Positions 1 to 8,737 of a stretch of DNA of 64,000 bases are shown piece by piece. A program made the translations under genes and the position numbers. Below the pieces are notes generated by a model. That model was not told where the DNA came from. It ran no database searches and saw nothing but the letters and a program-made list of their open reading frames with translations. Every line of letters begins with the position of its first letter. Position 1 is the stretch's first letter. This stretch comes from Candidatus Poribacteria bacterium (GTDB lineage Bacteria; Poribacteria; WGA-4E; WGA-3G), in contig JAPPII010000015.1 in assembly GCA_028820845.1 (NCBI GenBank), forward strand, positions 1-64,000, given 5' to 3'.

Positions 1-81
1 AAGAGGGAGATTGGGTCCCTCTATTATCCTTTCATTATTTTACCGAAAACCCTCCTATATATAGGATTCGCAGAATGCTCT

Positions 82-108
82 TTTGTAGCATAACCTGTTA
101 GGTTGTGC
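82..108. repeat. Short hairpin repeat, copy 1
   Basis: A 27-base sequence (TTTGTAGCATAACCTGTTA followed by GGTTGTGC) recurs with a single difference at 39006-39032, directly after the MATE transporter gene. AACCT and AGGTT can pair around a short loop. Seen directly in the sequence; the function is unknown. Bases 1-81 hold a gagggag/tccctct inverted pair near the window start and no recognisable gene. Confidence 0.6.
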
Positions 109-182
109 ATCCGAAACGCTTGTGTCTCTGAGGGGTCTCCCTCTCACAAAGTAGCCTGCCCCCAAAATTGCGTAAATCCTAC

Positions 183-230
183 TCTATACAAGATGATATG
201 CGCAAAAATTGTATAGACAAAAATTGTCTA
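183..230. promoter_or_regulatory. Overlapping inverted repeats, candidate operator
   Basis: Two perfect inverted repeats overlap upstream of the sigma-54 activator gene. TCTATACAA (183-191) pairs with TTGTATAGA (209-217). TAGACAA (214-220) pairs with TTGTCTA (224-230) in a 17-bp palindrome. The word CAAAAATTG recurs on both sides (about 203 and 234). Because they share bases 214-217, the two structures exclude each other. This could be a regulator binding site or alternative RNA hairpins; no partner can be named from sequence. Confidence 0.45.
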
Positions 231-407
231 TGTGCAAAAATTGCTTAAGACAAATAACCGCATTGTGGCATTGTGTTTTTTATTTGCATAAAAGCGCGTT
301 TTGCAGTATCATTTCTTAATGCGGACGCGACACTTACGAAAGATACACATCTATCGCACGGCAAACAACAGAGAACCTTGCTGATAAAGCGTTTAAGGGA
401 ACAACCT

Positions 408-1565
408 ATGCAGAACGGATCACAACCCATCGCCTTGCAATCACCACAGATGCAACAGATTTATCAACAGGTGCAGCAGGCGGCACCGACAAAAGCGACG
501 GTGCTGATTACGGGGGAAACGGGGGTCGGAAAAGAGATTATCGCGAAGGACATCCATCGCACAAACTCGCGAAGCCGTTACCCTTTCAAAGTTGTCAACT
601 GCAGCGCGTTTCCTGAAAACGGACTGCTACAGAGCGAACTCTTTGGACACGAGAAAGGTGCCTTCACGGGGGCGACAGCACAGCGAGCCGGTATGTTTGA
701 ACAGGCGGACGGTGGCACGCTTTTCCTTGATGAGATCGGTGAAATGTTTTTTGGCGTGCAGGCGATGCTCCTGCGCGTTTTAGAACACCAGCCGTTTACA
801 CGAATCGGCGGGAATAAAAACGTCAAGGTGGATGTCCGAATTATCGCAGCAACGAACAGAGACCTCAGGGCAGCGGTCAAAAACGGGACGTTCAGGCAGG
901 ACCTCTACTATCGACTCAACAGTTTTCATATCCACATCCCACCCCTACGCGAGCGGCGAGAAGATATTGCACCCCTGGTACACGCTTTTATTTCGGAACT
1001 TAGCGCGGCACATCAGAAACGGGTTACCGGGATTACATCAGCAGCCCTCTACTATCTCGAAGCAGCTGCGTGGCAGGGAAATATCCGGCAACTCAAGAAT
1101 GTCATTAACAGAGCGATTCTCACCACACAAACAGAGGAATTAGGTGTTGGAGATATACCCGCGGATATTGCCCTCACCTCACCGTCAACAAAGACAGCAA
1201 GCTCGGAAAGTGGTCAGCAAAACGTCCAAAGCACACTGCCTATAGAGGTGCGTAAGATTCTGGAGCGACTCTCTGTGGTAGAGTTCATCTCGATTTTCGG
1301 GGGTATACCGGTTAACGTCTGGCAGCGGCTGCCAGCGCAGACGCAGAATAGCGTTATTCGTGAAGCCTCCTTTAAGTTGGGGGAATGCTTGGGGAGCCTC
1401 CAAGATACGATTGATATCGCAGGCAAGGATCGCCAGCAAATTCTGACAGCGGTCGCCCAGCAGCGGTTCGAGAAATATGGGAACTATACACAGACCGCAG
1501 AAACGTTAGGGATAGATCGGCGGACGCTTAAGACTTACCTGGAAAACGATGATGATAGTGGATAA
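408..1565 (+). CDS. Sigma-54-dependent transcriptional activator (AAA+ and HTH)
   Basis: Enhancer-binding protein that remodels RNA polymerase-sigma-54 by ATP hydrolysis. The AAA+ core shows Walker A GETGVGK (about residues 36-42), the sigma-54 contact loop GAFTGA (84-89), Walker B GGTLFLDE (102-109) and sensor motif ATNRD (148-152). A Fis-like helix-turn-helix ends the protein (GNYTQTAETLGIDRRTLKTYL). There is no receiver, GAF or PAS domain before the AAA+ domain, so the signal input is not visible. The middle section between AAA+ and HTH is unusually divergent. An open frame extends upstream to 273, but the ATG at 408 has a good AAGGGA Shine-Dalgarno. The cognate sigma factor rpoN is encoded at 32171-34045. 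Target genes are unknown. Confidence 0.88.
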   Translation: MQNGSQPIALQSPQMQQIYQQVQQAAPTKATVLITGETGVGKEIIAKDIHRTNSRSRYPFKVVNCSAFPENGLLQSELFGHEKGAFTGATAQRAGMFEQADGGTLFLDEIGEMFFGVQAMLLRVLEHQPFTRIGGNKNVKVDVRIIAATNRDLRAAVKNGTFRQDLYYRLNSFHIHIPPLRERREDIAPLVHAFISELSAAHQKRVTGITSAALYYLEAAAWQGNIRQLKNVINRAILTTQTEELGVGDIPADIALTSPSTKTASSESGQQNVQSTLPIEVRKILERLSVVEFISIFGGIPVNVWQRLPAQTQNSVIREASFKLGECLGSLQDTIDIAGKDRQQILTAVAQQRFEKYGNYTQTAETLGIDRRTLKTYLENDDDSG

Positions 1566-1610
1566 CGTGAGTACCTCCCCAAAGGAGGCACCCACAAAAA
1601 TTGTCGCCGC

Positions 1611-2036
1611 CTACGCACCAAAACTCTTCTCAATATTTGATCGGAGACGGGCGATAATGTCTGCGGCTAATGCCTCGGAGAATTCGCTATCTTCTTCGGC
1701 TGTTAGCGCAGCAATGACGTTTTCAAGATCCTTCCGCTCTTCCGAACGGAAAGAGGTTTGTTTGCCCATAACCTCGCTAATTTGGGGCAGCACGTAAGCC
1801 CTGAAGCACGGCGTTGCCCACTGAAGTTCGTTTGCGATTTCGTTCAGTTCCGCAACACGCCGTTCCAATTGCGCCTCCAAGTCTTTTAGCCCGTTCGAGT
1901 CGGCAGTCGAGTCATCCGCAACTGCCCGCGCTTCAAGGACTCGATTTTCAAGGTCAACCAAGCCTCTCACCTTATCCACAACGGCATCTGCCCGTTTTTG
2001 CGCTGCTAACATTTCCTGTTCCGTCATTTCAGTCAT
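1611..2036 (-). CDS. Small coiled-coil protein of unknown function
   Basis: A 141-residue acidic protein, convergent with the sigma-54 activator gene. The first about 75 residues are rich in Glu, Ala, Leu and Arg with heptad-like spacing, suggesting a coiled coil. No signal peptide or catalytic motif is visible. The start is supported by AAGGAG six bases before ATG. I do not recognise a family. Length, Shine-Dalgarno and unbiased composition favour a real gene over a shadow frame. Confidence 0.6.
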   Translation of the reverse strand: MTEMTEQEMLAAQKRADAVVDKVRGLVDLENRVLEARAVADDSTADSNGLKDLEAQLERRVAELNEIANELQWATPCFRAYVLPQISEVMGKQTSFRSEERKDLENVIAALTAEEDSEFSEALAADIIARLRSNIEKSFGA

Positions 2037-2053
2037 CTTTTTGCTCCTTGATT

Positions 2054-2109
2054 GTAGGCGGGATTTCTAATCCCGAAACGTGCGATAAATCGCACTACTA
2101 CGAACCTAC
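2054..2109. repeat. Two-hairpin repeat with outer stem
   Basis: GTAGG (2054-2058) pairs with CCTAC (2105-2109) and encloses two perfect hairpins: CGGGATT/AATCCCG with a TCT loop, and GTGCGAT/ATCGCAC with an AA loop. The second hairpin and the following TACTACGAAC also occur in the 130-bp elements at 28261 and 35129. A further GGGCAAT/ATTGCC hairpin lies at 2154-2169. These belong to a dispersed hairpin family across the window. Confidence 0.65.
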
Positions 2110-2206
2110 CCTCACATTCAATATTGAGTTTATAGGTGATCCTGTTTGTAGTAGGGCAATTCATTGCCTGTTTATTACCGAGAGACAAACAACAATATCT
2201 GCTCAA

Positions 2207-2256
2207 ACAAAAAAATAGCCCGCAGCACACCTGTCTCAGACAGGCTACTTGCGGGC
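2207..2256 (-). terminator. Rho-independent terminator of the MNT-HEPN gene
   Basis: Read on the minus strand, GCCCGCA (from 2256) pairs with TGCGGGC (ending 2218), with an inner CCTGTCT/AGACAGG stem. A run of seven T residues (A-run on the plus strand, about 2209-2215) follows. It sits about 250 bases past the stop of the leftward MNT-HEPN gene, which it probably ends. Confidence 0.6.
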
Positions 2257-2362
2257 ACAAAGATAGATTAAAGGTTAAAATCAAAACAGAAAACCCCGAA
2301 TTGGAATTTCCGTTTAATGCTTCGATGGACGCATGAAGCCAAACACTTAACTGATATAAAGT

Positions 2363-2384
2363 GGGAGGGGGGGAGGGGAGGGTG
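2363..2384 (+). other. G-run tract, possible G-quadruplex
   Basis: Four closely spaced G-runs (three, seven, four and three or more G) separated by single A bases lie in the non-coding stretch between the terminator and the MNT-HEPN stop. This fits an intramolecular G-quadruplex motif. No gene is seen in 2260-2503. Confidence 0.4.
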
Positions 2385-2503
2385 GAGCGGAAGGGGTGAG
2401 TTACGAAGCGATAATAGGATAATAGTATATAAGGGTAGTATGCTATTAGAAATGAATTTTGCTGTGTTGAGATGCCTCATAATTGAAAATTTCATTGGAT
2501 GAT

Positions 2504-3274
2504 TTATTTTATATGCGGCGGCAGCCGCAGCGAGTCTCGAACAGCCTGCTGCACTTCAGAACAGATGCGCATCGCGTGTTGCGCCTTATCAGCCGTTGCG
2601 GAATCACCCGGATAACGGGAGTCTACTGCATACTCGGTGATTATCTTAAAATCCGATTGCCACTGCTCCCAAGCCGGTAGTGTTAGCACAATCAACATCA
2701 GCAGTTCTTCAAGATCGTGCGTTCTTGGCACAGGAACGTTTGCCTCTTGAAGCCATGCCTTGAGATATTTCTCAATACACTGTTGTGCGTGGAAACAGAT
2801 AGAATTATGTACAGGCTCCGGAGCTTGTTGCAGCCATTTCGCCGAATTATAATCTTCTTCAGCCTTCTCTATCCACTCCAGCACCAATGGATTCATGCAA
2901 TCCCTTTCCTTTTTGACCGAACGCGGTGTCTTTTGCAGTGCTTCAAAATCGTGATACCTTTCGGATGTATGCAGGCACTCACCTTTTTCTGTGATCTCGC
3001 GGAGGAACCAATCGTTATATGAAATGCGGGACGCGATTTCTTCGGGTGAACGTACCAAAAGGTCTAAGCCAAAACGGTATGGGATACGCTGCCGGATTTC
3101 TATTGCTTTTTCGCTAAATTCTGATTTCGGAATATCCATCACCACGAGCAGATCCACGTCCGAGTCTGCTGTCGGCGTGCCATAGGCATAAGAGCCGAAA
3201 AGGATTACTTGCAGCGGTTCAAATTCGCGCACGATGTCATCAGCCATCGTCTGAATATCTTCTCGAGTCACCAT
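2504..3274 (-). CDS. Fused MNT nucleotidyltransferase and HEPN domain protein
   Basis: Single polypeptide of about 256 residues joining two domains usually encoded as a toxin-antitoxin pair. The N-terminal part carries the minimal nucleotidyltransferase signature GSYAYGTPTADSDVD (residues 27-41), with the aspartates that bind metal in this fold. From about residue 130 comes a HEPN domain (CFHAQQCIEKYLKAW, then RTHDLEELL and SRYPGD). The canonical HEPN RNase motif Rx4-6H is not obvious, so RNase activity is doubtful. In MntA-HepT systems the transferase AMPylates the HEPN toxin; here the two would be fixed together in cis. The ATG at 3274 has a strong AGGAGG; an upstream in-frame start adds 11 residues and is less likely. 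Confidence 0.8.
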   Translation of the reverse strand: MVTREDIQTMADDIVREFEPLQVILFGSYAYGTPTADSDVDLLVVMDIPKSEFSEKAIEIRQRIPYRFGLDLLVRSPEEIASRISYNDWFLREITEKGECLHTSERYHDFEALQKTPRSVKKERDCMNPLVLEWIEKAEEDYNSAKWLQQAPEPVHNSICFHAQQCIEKYLKAWLQEANVPVPRTHDLEELLMLIVLTLPAWEQWQSDFKIITEYAVDSRYPGDSATADKAQHAMRICSEVQQAVRDSLRLPPHIK

Positions 3275-3405
3275 CTGTTCCTCCTGATTGAAAGTATATT
3301 TAAACACATCTGAAAAAATTTGTCAAGGGTGTGTAAATATTTTGAGAACGTGATATACTAACACCACTGGAAAAATAAAAAAAAGAAGTGAGGCGGTAAA
3401 AACGC

Positions 3406-5322
3406 TTGATTCAACAAAAAACACCGGATAGTTTGACATGGCGCGCAGTGCTCATCGGTTTGGTGTGTGCTACTACCGAATGCCTCCTCGCGCCCTATAA
3501 CGATTACGTTATCCGTAACATCTTTCTTGCCGGTGGACACTTTCCCGTCGCCCCGTTCTTTGTCCTGACGATTTTTGTGTTAGGTATTAACGTTCTCCTG
3601 AAACGGGTGCATCCCGCCTCGGCTTTTTCACCCGGCGAACTCGTCACAATCTGGTGTATTATGCTCGCGCCAGCAGGTATTCCGTCTTCAGGGATGATGC
3701 GTTATGCGCTCAGCCCGATGGTGGCGTATCAGTACCTTGCAACCCCGGAAAACGACTGGGAATCCTTATTTCACCACTATATTCCACACTGGCGAGTTGT
3801 GCAAGATGAAACTGCAGCACGTTCCTTCTTTGAAGGGCTGTTCGCAGGTGAATCCGTGCCGTGGGGTGCATGGATAACCCCGATCCTAACGTGGAGTGCC
3901 TACGTTCTCGTTGCCTATTTCGTGATGATCTGTCTCTCCGTACTACTCCGTAAGCAGTGGGTAGAGTACGAACGTTGTGCGTTTCCGCTGGTTAAGTTGC
4001 CAGTAGAAATGGCAGCACAAGGTAGCGGGAGTCTCGGTCCGATTTTTAAGAACAGTGCGCTCTGGTTCGGATTTGCGTTTCCAGTCTTCTTGCACACAAT
4101 GAACGGTTTACATACGTTCTTTCCTGCCATGCCACATATCCCACGCGATTTTTGGCTCAATCCGTATCTCGTCGAACGTCCTTGGAATGCCCTCCGTCCA
4201 TTCCAGATTGTTATTTTTTGGTCGATGGTCGGGTTTAGCTACCTTTTGACGCTGGAGGTGTCGTTTAGCATCTGGTTCTTCTTCATCTTTTACAAGCTGC
4301 AATGCCTCTTGGGTGTAATGATGGGGTTCCAACTCACTTCGGGCCCCGGGGTTCAGTGGACGGGTAAGTCATTCAGTGCGGCACAAGAGGCGGGTGCGTG
4401 CCTGGCGTTTATCGCTATTGCGCTCTGGAAGATGCGGCACCACATTAAAAACATGCTCCAGTTCCGTCCGTCCGATGAAGCACTCCCGCATAGCGTTACA
4501 ATTTTTGGGCTGCTTGGCGGTATCTGTGTCCTCGTATTCTTCAACCATTTGATGGGTATGACCATCTTATTCGCGTTCGGTTTCGTCTTGTTTCTGCTTG
4601 CAATGTATGTCGTGTTGACGTGGCAGGTGATTAACGGGGGTATTCCGTTCATTAATCCGTCATTTTCACCACAGAGTTTCTTCCTCACGACGCTCGGCAC
4701 TTCAAAAATCCATCCGTCTACGGTGACCTCAATGATGATGCATCCGGTCTGTATGACGCTGGATCTCCGTGAGTTTATGATGCCTAACATCATGAACGGA
4801 TTGAAAGCGGCAGACGATGCCCGCGTCAAACGGCGGCAGCTGCTCCTTGCGATGGCGGTTGCGATGGTGATTGGACTTGCTGTCTCCTATTACTCGGCAA
4901 TCAAGATTAGCTACGCACACGGCGCGCCTTATACCGGAGGTAGTTGGTTCATGCGACAACTTGAAGGCTTACTTACAAGTCCGAAGACGAGCACGAACTG
5001 GACAAACACTACATTTATACTGGTCGGCAGCGGTTTCACAGTCTTTTTAATGTGGATGCGCCAGACTTTTGTGTGGTGGCCCCTACATCCACTCGGTTAT
5101 ACAATGCTGAGTTCCTGGGCGACGTTTAAACTTTGGTTCTCAATATTTTTGGGTTGGGGTCTGAAGTTTAGTATTGTGAAATACGGTGGACTGAAAGCGT
5201 ATCGGAGCGCGAGACCGGTCTTCCTCGGACTCGTCATCGGAGAGATGACGTGCGCTGGCCTCTGGGCAATCATCGGAATGGTTACGGGGATCAGCACAGG
5301 ATATCGTATTTTGCCGGATTAG
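3406..5322 (+). CDS. Large multi-pass membrane protein (DUF6784/DUF6785-like)
   Basis: 638-residue integral membrane protein with roughly a dozen hydrophobic segments spread along its length and short charged loops. It resembles a family of large uncharacterised membrane proteins common in Poribacteria and Planctomycetes that I recall as DUF6785/DUF6784; this assignment is from memory. Transport function is plausible but unproven. The start is a TTG, because an in-frame stop lies at 3397 and no ATG occurs near the N-terminus; a GAGG lies about 12 bases upstream. It stands alone between the divergent MNT-HEPN gene and the NHL protein. Confidence 0.7.
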   Translation: MIQQKTPDSLTWRAVLIGLVCATTECLLAPYNDYVIRNIFLAGGHFPVAPFFVLTIFVLGINVLLKRVHPASAFSPGELVTIWCIMLAPAGIPSSGMMRYALSPMVAYQYLATPENDWESLFHHYIPHWRVVQDETAARSFFEGLFAGESVPWGAWITPILTWSAYVLVAYFVMICLSVLLRKQWVEYERCAFPLVKLPVEMAAQGSGSLGPIFKNSALWFGFAFPVFLHTMNGLHTFFPAMPHIPRDFWLNPYLVERPWNALRPFQIVIFWSMVGFSYLLTLEVSFSIWFFFIFYKLQCLLGVMMGFQLTSGPGVQWTGKSFSAAQEAGACLAFIAIALWKMRHHIKNMLQFRPSDEALPHSVTIFGLLGGICVLVFFNHLMGMTILFAFGFVLFLLAMYVVLTWQVINGGIPFINPSFSPQSFFLTTLGTSKIHPSTVTSMMMHPVCMTLDLREFMMPNIMNGLKAADDARVKRRQLLLAMAVAMVIGLAVSYYSAIKISYAHGAPYTGGSWFMRQLEGLLTSPKTSTNWTNTTFILVGSGFTVFLMWMRQTFVWWPLHPLGYTMLSSWATFKLWFSIFLGWGLKFSIVKYGGLKAYRSARPVFLGLVIGEMTCAGLWAIIGMVTGISTGYRILPD

Positions 5323-5398
5323 CCAATAGCCATTAGCCGTTAGCCAATAGCAGTTAGAAACGTTTTGCCTTGACACTAAGACAAATACCGCGTATCAT

Positions 5399-5478
5399 AT
5401 ATAGGACTTACGCATCTCCTCTTAAAGTCCCCCTGATAAGGGGCGGGGAATGCCATAAGGCATTCATACCGTTGATTT
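5399..5478. repeat. Two dispersed repeat words in the 5323-5612 gap
   Basis: TATAGGACTTACGCAT (5400-5415) recurs at 34102-34117. A 34-bp unit at 5445-5478, containing the hairpin GAATGCC/GGCATTC, recurs in reverse orientation at 9897-9930, differing only in the loop. Just upstream (5323-5358) are AGCCAATAGCC-type direct repeats, with related words near 18826-18860. The rest of this gap holds no gene. Confidence 0.6.
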
Positions 5479-5612
5479 TTTAGGGGGTTAAGTCACTGAA
5501 ATAACGCCTTTTTCGGTAAAATATATTGCTTTTTTACGCAATTTGCGTAAGGCCTGATATACTAAGACCTACACAATTTTCTCACGTTAAATACAAAGAA
5601 CGGAACACATCC

Positions 5613-7628
5613 ATGAAAAAACACCTTGTTATCTTACCATTTTTATCCACCCTCTGTCTGCTATGCCTCGGATTGAATCTGGCTTTTCCCGTAGACTTTA
5701 TCCAATTAGAACGCGAATTCGCCGGTAAAGGAACAACACAAGGACGGTTCAGCAAGGCTATTCATCTCGCCTTTGACCGACAACACATTTACGTCAGCGA
5801 CACCGAGAATCGGCTTATCCAGAAACTATCAGCAACCGGAGAATTTTTACTTCAATTCCCGGAAGTTCCTACGTCTCCCGACAATATTTTGCGTAAACCC
5901 GGACATCTCGCTGTGGATAACACCGGGAACATCTACGTTGCCGATGAGACTGTGCATCACATCGCTGAAAGCACGGATCCGAAAGTCTATATGTTCGCGC
6001 CGTGTGTCCATAAATTCAGCGCAACAGGTGAGTTGTTAGACACTTACTTTGTTGATCCGGTGGATGTCCGTCCAAAAGTCGTCCTACCGGTAAGCCTCAT
6101 CATTGACGAAGAAGGGAAAACTGCTTTCGCGATTCAACCTAAAGGTTATAACAGAGCCCTTCGTGTTGCCCTCAATGCCGAAAATGAACTCTACGTTTTG
6201 GACGCAGAACGCGGACGCATCTACAAGTTTGGTGCTGATGGAGAGAATTTGCTTGCTTTCGGTAGGTACGGTTCGGGGGACGGCGAATTCGATATGGATG
6301 CTTCAGACATCGCGATTGACGCACGCGGAAATGTCCTCATCGCAGATACTGGGAACCATCGGATTGTGAAATTTGATGCAGCGGGCAAATTTGTCCGTAG
6401 TTTCGGTAGAAAAGGACGTGGAAATGGAGAATTCACGAAACCGATGGCACTTGTCACGCTGCCTACGGGTGAGATTTTAGTTAAAGATGCCAGCCAATTC
6501 CGCAGAAAGATAGGTGGACTTCCAGAGATCATCGCGCTCTCCCCGACACTGACGCAGCTGACGGAGATTACACCGGGGCAAGCCGAACTCGCCGACACAA
6601 TCGCGAATGCGACCCGTCCACAATACGGACCCTTTGCCCAGAGTCCCGCGGCTGCTGCCGATACCGCTGCCCTGAATCGACGCGTACGATTGCTGGAAGA
6701 GGCAGAATACAACCGTTACTATGCTGACGAAACTGATGAGGAAGGCAAGGCAGAACTCGCTGAAGAACTCAAGCGGGCAGACATTCGTCTTACGCTCTTC
6801 CATAACGTCATCTCACGTATTCAGAAGTTTGACAATAATGGACGGTACTTGGGACGCATCATCTACGAAACCGATCAACTCAGCGAAGAAAAACACGATC
6901 AGACCTTCTTAGACCTCGATAGCTCTGGGTATCTCTATTTGCGAGATGCCAGCGATTTTACGATTGCGCAATATTCGGTTACAGGCTTTACTGTAAGACC
7001 TTCCCACATGAACGGGTTTTACACCACTCGCGCTGCAATCCTAAACAACAATTATTTGGAAGACTATGAAGATATCGACTTTTCAACAGATGTCCAAGAT
7101 GAACTCAGCCAATTAGAACTGAAAAATATGTTTGGATGGACGTACAGCCTCTCTGAACGGTGGCAGCTGACCTTCCTTGATGAACTCACCTATGGCGAGC
7201 AAGATGAACGCTATGTCACGCCGGCGAAGGTAGAGGACAGTTACGATTTCGAGACACAGGCATTAGAAAACGCATTCGCAGCGAATCTGAAGTTTATCAC
7301 CAACCCAAATCCGTATCGCTATAAGGAACTAAATCTGTCTGTTGGACGTATTGACGGTACGTCTGACTTGACACAGGACGCACTCTTTCCTGAACTCAAT
7401 AGACAGCACAGAGAGGACACTGGCGATGCAAGTTCTACAGTGATTGAACTGAATTGGGATATATGGTCACGCGGAAACCTATGGCTGCGGTATGCGGATT
7501 TGAATCCTGCCGAAACGAGTCGGAATTTTGTCCGCCGATTTTATGATGTTTCCGGGGACCTCTATGAAGTCTTTGGAAGTCGCAACGAAGCCCGGCAGTT
7601 TATCGGTGAACTAACTATAAAGTTTTAA
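5613..7628 (+). CDS. Secreted NHL-repeat beta-propeller protein
   Basis: About 671 residues from ATG 5613. A signal peptide (MKKHLVILPFLSTLCLLCLG) is followed by repeated NHL-type strands such as HLAVDNTGNIYVADE, DIAIDARGNVLIADTGNHRIVKFDAAG and NGEFTKPMAL, forming a beta-propeller over roughly residues 30-320. The last about 190 residues alternate polar and aromatic positions and end in phenylalanine (LTIKF), reminiscent of outer-membrane beta strands, though a full barrel is not shown. The longer upstream frame (from 5526) lacks a signal peptide at its start. Likely cell-surface or periplasmic binding function; the ligand is unknown. Confidence 0.75.
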   Translation: MKKHLVILPFLSTLCLLCLGLNLAFPVDFIQLEREFAGKGTTQGRFSKAIHLAFDRQHIYVSDTENRLIQKLSATGEFLLQFPEVPTSPDNILRKPGHLAVDNTGNIYVADETVHHIAESTDPKVYMFAPCVHKFSATGELLDTYFVDPVDVRPKVVLPVSLIIDEEGKTAFAIQPKGYNRALRVALNAENELYVLDAERGRIYKFGADGENLLAFGRYGSGDGEFDMDASDIAIDARGNVLIADTGNHRIVKFDAAGKFVRSFGRKGRGNGEFTKPMALVTLPTGEILVKDASQFRRKIGGLPEIIALSPTLTQLTEITPGQAELADTIANATRPQYGPFAQSPAAAADTAALNRRVRLLEEAEYNRYYADETDEEGKAELAEELKRADIRLTLFHNVISRIQKFDNNGRYLGRIIYETDQLSEEKHDQTFLDLDSSGYLYLRDASDFTIAQYSVTGFTVRPSHMNGFYTTRAAILNNNYLEDYEDIDFSTDVQDELSQLELKNMFGWTYSLSERWQLTFLDELTYGEQDERYVTPAKVEDSYDFETQALENAFAANLKFITNPNPYRYKELNLSVGRIDGTSDLTQDALFPELNRQHREDTGDASSTVIELNWDIWSRGNLWLRYADLNPAETSRNFVRRFYDVSGDLYEVFGSRNEARQFIGELTIKF

Positions 7629-7646
7629 ATGGATAAAACCAGAATC

Positions 7647-7735
7647 GTAGCCTGCAACATCGGCGCAGGCGGATCTACGGCGGGTATTTTTGTTTAACCA
7701 ATCCTGCTGATCGAACCGCAAGGAATAATTAAAAA
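7647..7735 (+). promoter_or_regulatory. Leader-like repeat preceding the GNAT gene, copy 1
   Basis: Block A (7647-7680, beginning GTAGCCTGCAACA) and block B (7712-7735, CGAACCGCAAGGA then A-rich bases) recur almost unchanged directly before carA (63499-63586), while the sequence between the blocks differs. Block B contains the AAGGA Shine-Dalgarno and runs into the ATG in both cases. GCCTGC can pair with GCAGGC within block A, or GCAGG can pair with the later CCTGC, so alternative folds are possible. See the findings. Confidence 0.55.
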
Positions 7736-8698
7736 ATGGAATTTCGTGCGCTTTATCCTGATGAATTAGAGACGTGGTTGGACCATGTTACATCTGTCTT
7801 TACAGGGGGTCGCAAATACTTTTCAAATCACTGGCACAACGACCCGTGGCGGGACGCTGAAGGCATCCGAATTGCCCTCGACAAGGGGACTATTGTCAGC
7901 ACAGTTCGCGTCTTTCTTCGGAAGATGTTTTTGCACGGCGAACCCATAACTGTCGGTGGCATTGGAGAGGTCAGCACGCGTCCAGAATATCAACGACGCG
8001 GACTCGCTACACAGCTCCTTAAAGACGCTATCAGATTCATGGAAGATCGTGAGATTGCTATGTCTTCGCTCCACGGAAGCCAACGCATCTATTCGATTGA
8101 AGGATGGGAAAAAGTGCCGCGCTATCACGCGAGACAACCTTTCAGTGCTGAAAAGCGGTCGAAATGGGAAGTCCGCCGGGTCAATTTCGATGATGAGGCT
8201 GAAGTCAAATGGATTGCTGAACTCTATGATGGATACGCACGAAAATTTAACGGGACCTTTGTCAGAGATGAATTGACTTATTGGACAGAGTGGGTGCGGA
8301 CGGAGTCTCCGAACGCTTGGGTTGCCGAACGCGATGGGAACATTGAAGGCTATATTTCCCTCTACCAGGATGACAACGAACTGAATGTTGAGGAGTTTAT
8401 TGCTTCAGAGCCATCTTTTGAAAAAGACAAAGGCAAAGAACTCTTTGAAAGTATGCTTTCTAATGTCATAGCACAGATGGATACAGAATCGTTTGAGGTT
8501 GTCTATCCTGCCCCAATTGCCGATGGCTTTAACGCATCAACGATTGAAGAACGCGGGAGTACGATGTATCGTATCAATCAGTCAACCGTCCTTTCGGATG
8601 CATTCAAGTCAATTCCCGATCTATTACACAACCAACCTAAACCTTTGACGCAAGACATGAAGTCTCATCACGTTTTTTGGTATACGGATGGATATTAA
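7736..8698 (+). CDS. GNAT-family N-acetyltransferase
   Basis: 320-residue acetyltransferase of the GNAT superfamily, which transfers acetyl from acetyl-CoA. Motif A is clear: GGIGEVSTRPEYQRRGLAT (about residues 77-95) includes the acetyl-CoA pyrophosphate-binding Q/R-x-x-G-x-A loop. It is preceded by a beta strand with VSTVRVFLRK. The long C-terminal half, including a second strand-rich segment (AWVAERDGNIEGYISLY), suggests an Eis-like two-domain GNAT arrangement. The substrate cannot be inferred. Its start codon and Shine-Dalgarno belong to the repeated leader at 7647-7735. Confidence 0.8.
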   Translation: MEFRALYPDELETWLDHVTSVFTGGRKYFSNHWHNDPWRDAEGIRIALDKGTIVSTVRVFLRKMFLHGEPITVGGIGEVSTRPEYQRRGLATQLLKDAIRFMEDREIAMSSLHGSQRIYSIEGWEKVPRYHARQPFSAEKRSKWEVRRVNFDDEAEVKWIAELYDGYARKFNGTFVRDELTYWTEWVRTESPNAWVAERDGNIEGYISLYQDDNELNVEEFIASEPSFEKDKGKELFESMLSNVIAQMDTESFEVVYPAPIADGFNASTIEERGSTMYRINQSTVLSDAFKSIPDLLHNQPKPLTQDMKSHHVFWYTDGY

Positions 8699-8737
8699 GG
8701 CATTTTCTGGCATTTTTTCGATAAGTTAATTTGGAAT

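Noticed and set aside
240-300. Possible -24/-12 sigma-54 promoter before the activator gene
   Set aside because: A TGGCA and a TTGC occur, but the spacing between GG and GC is 17 bases instead of 10.
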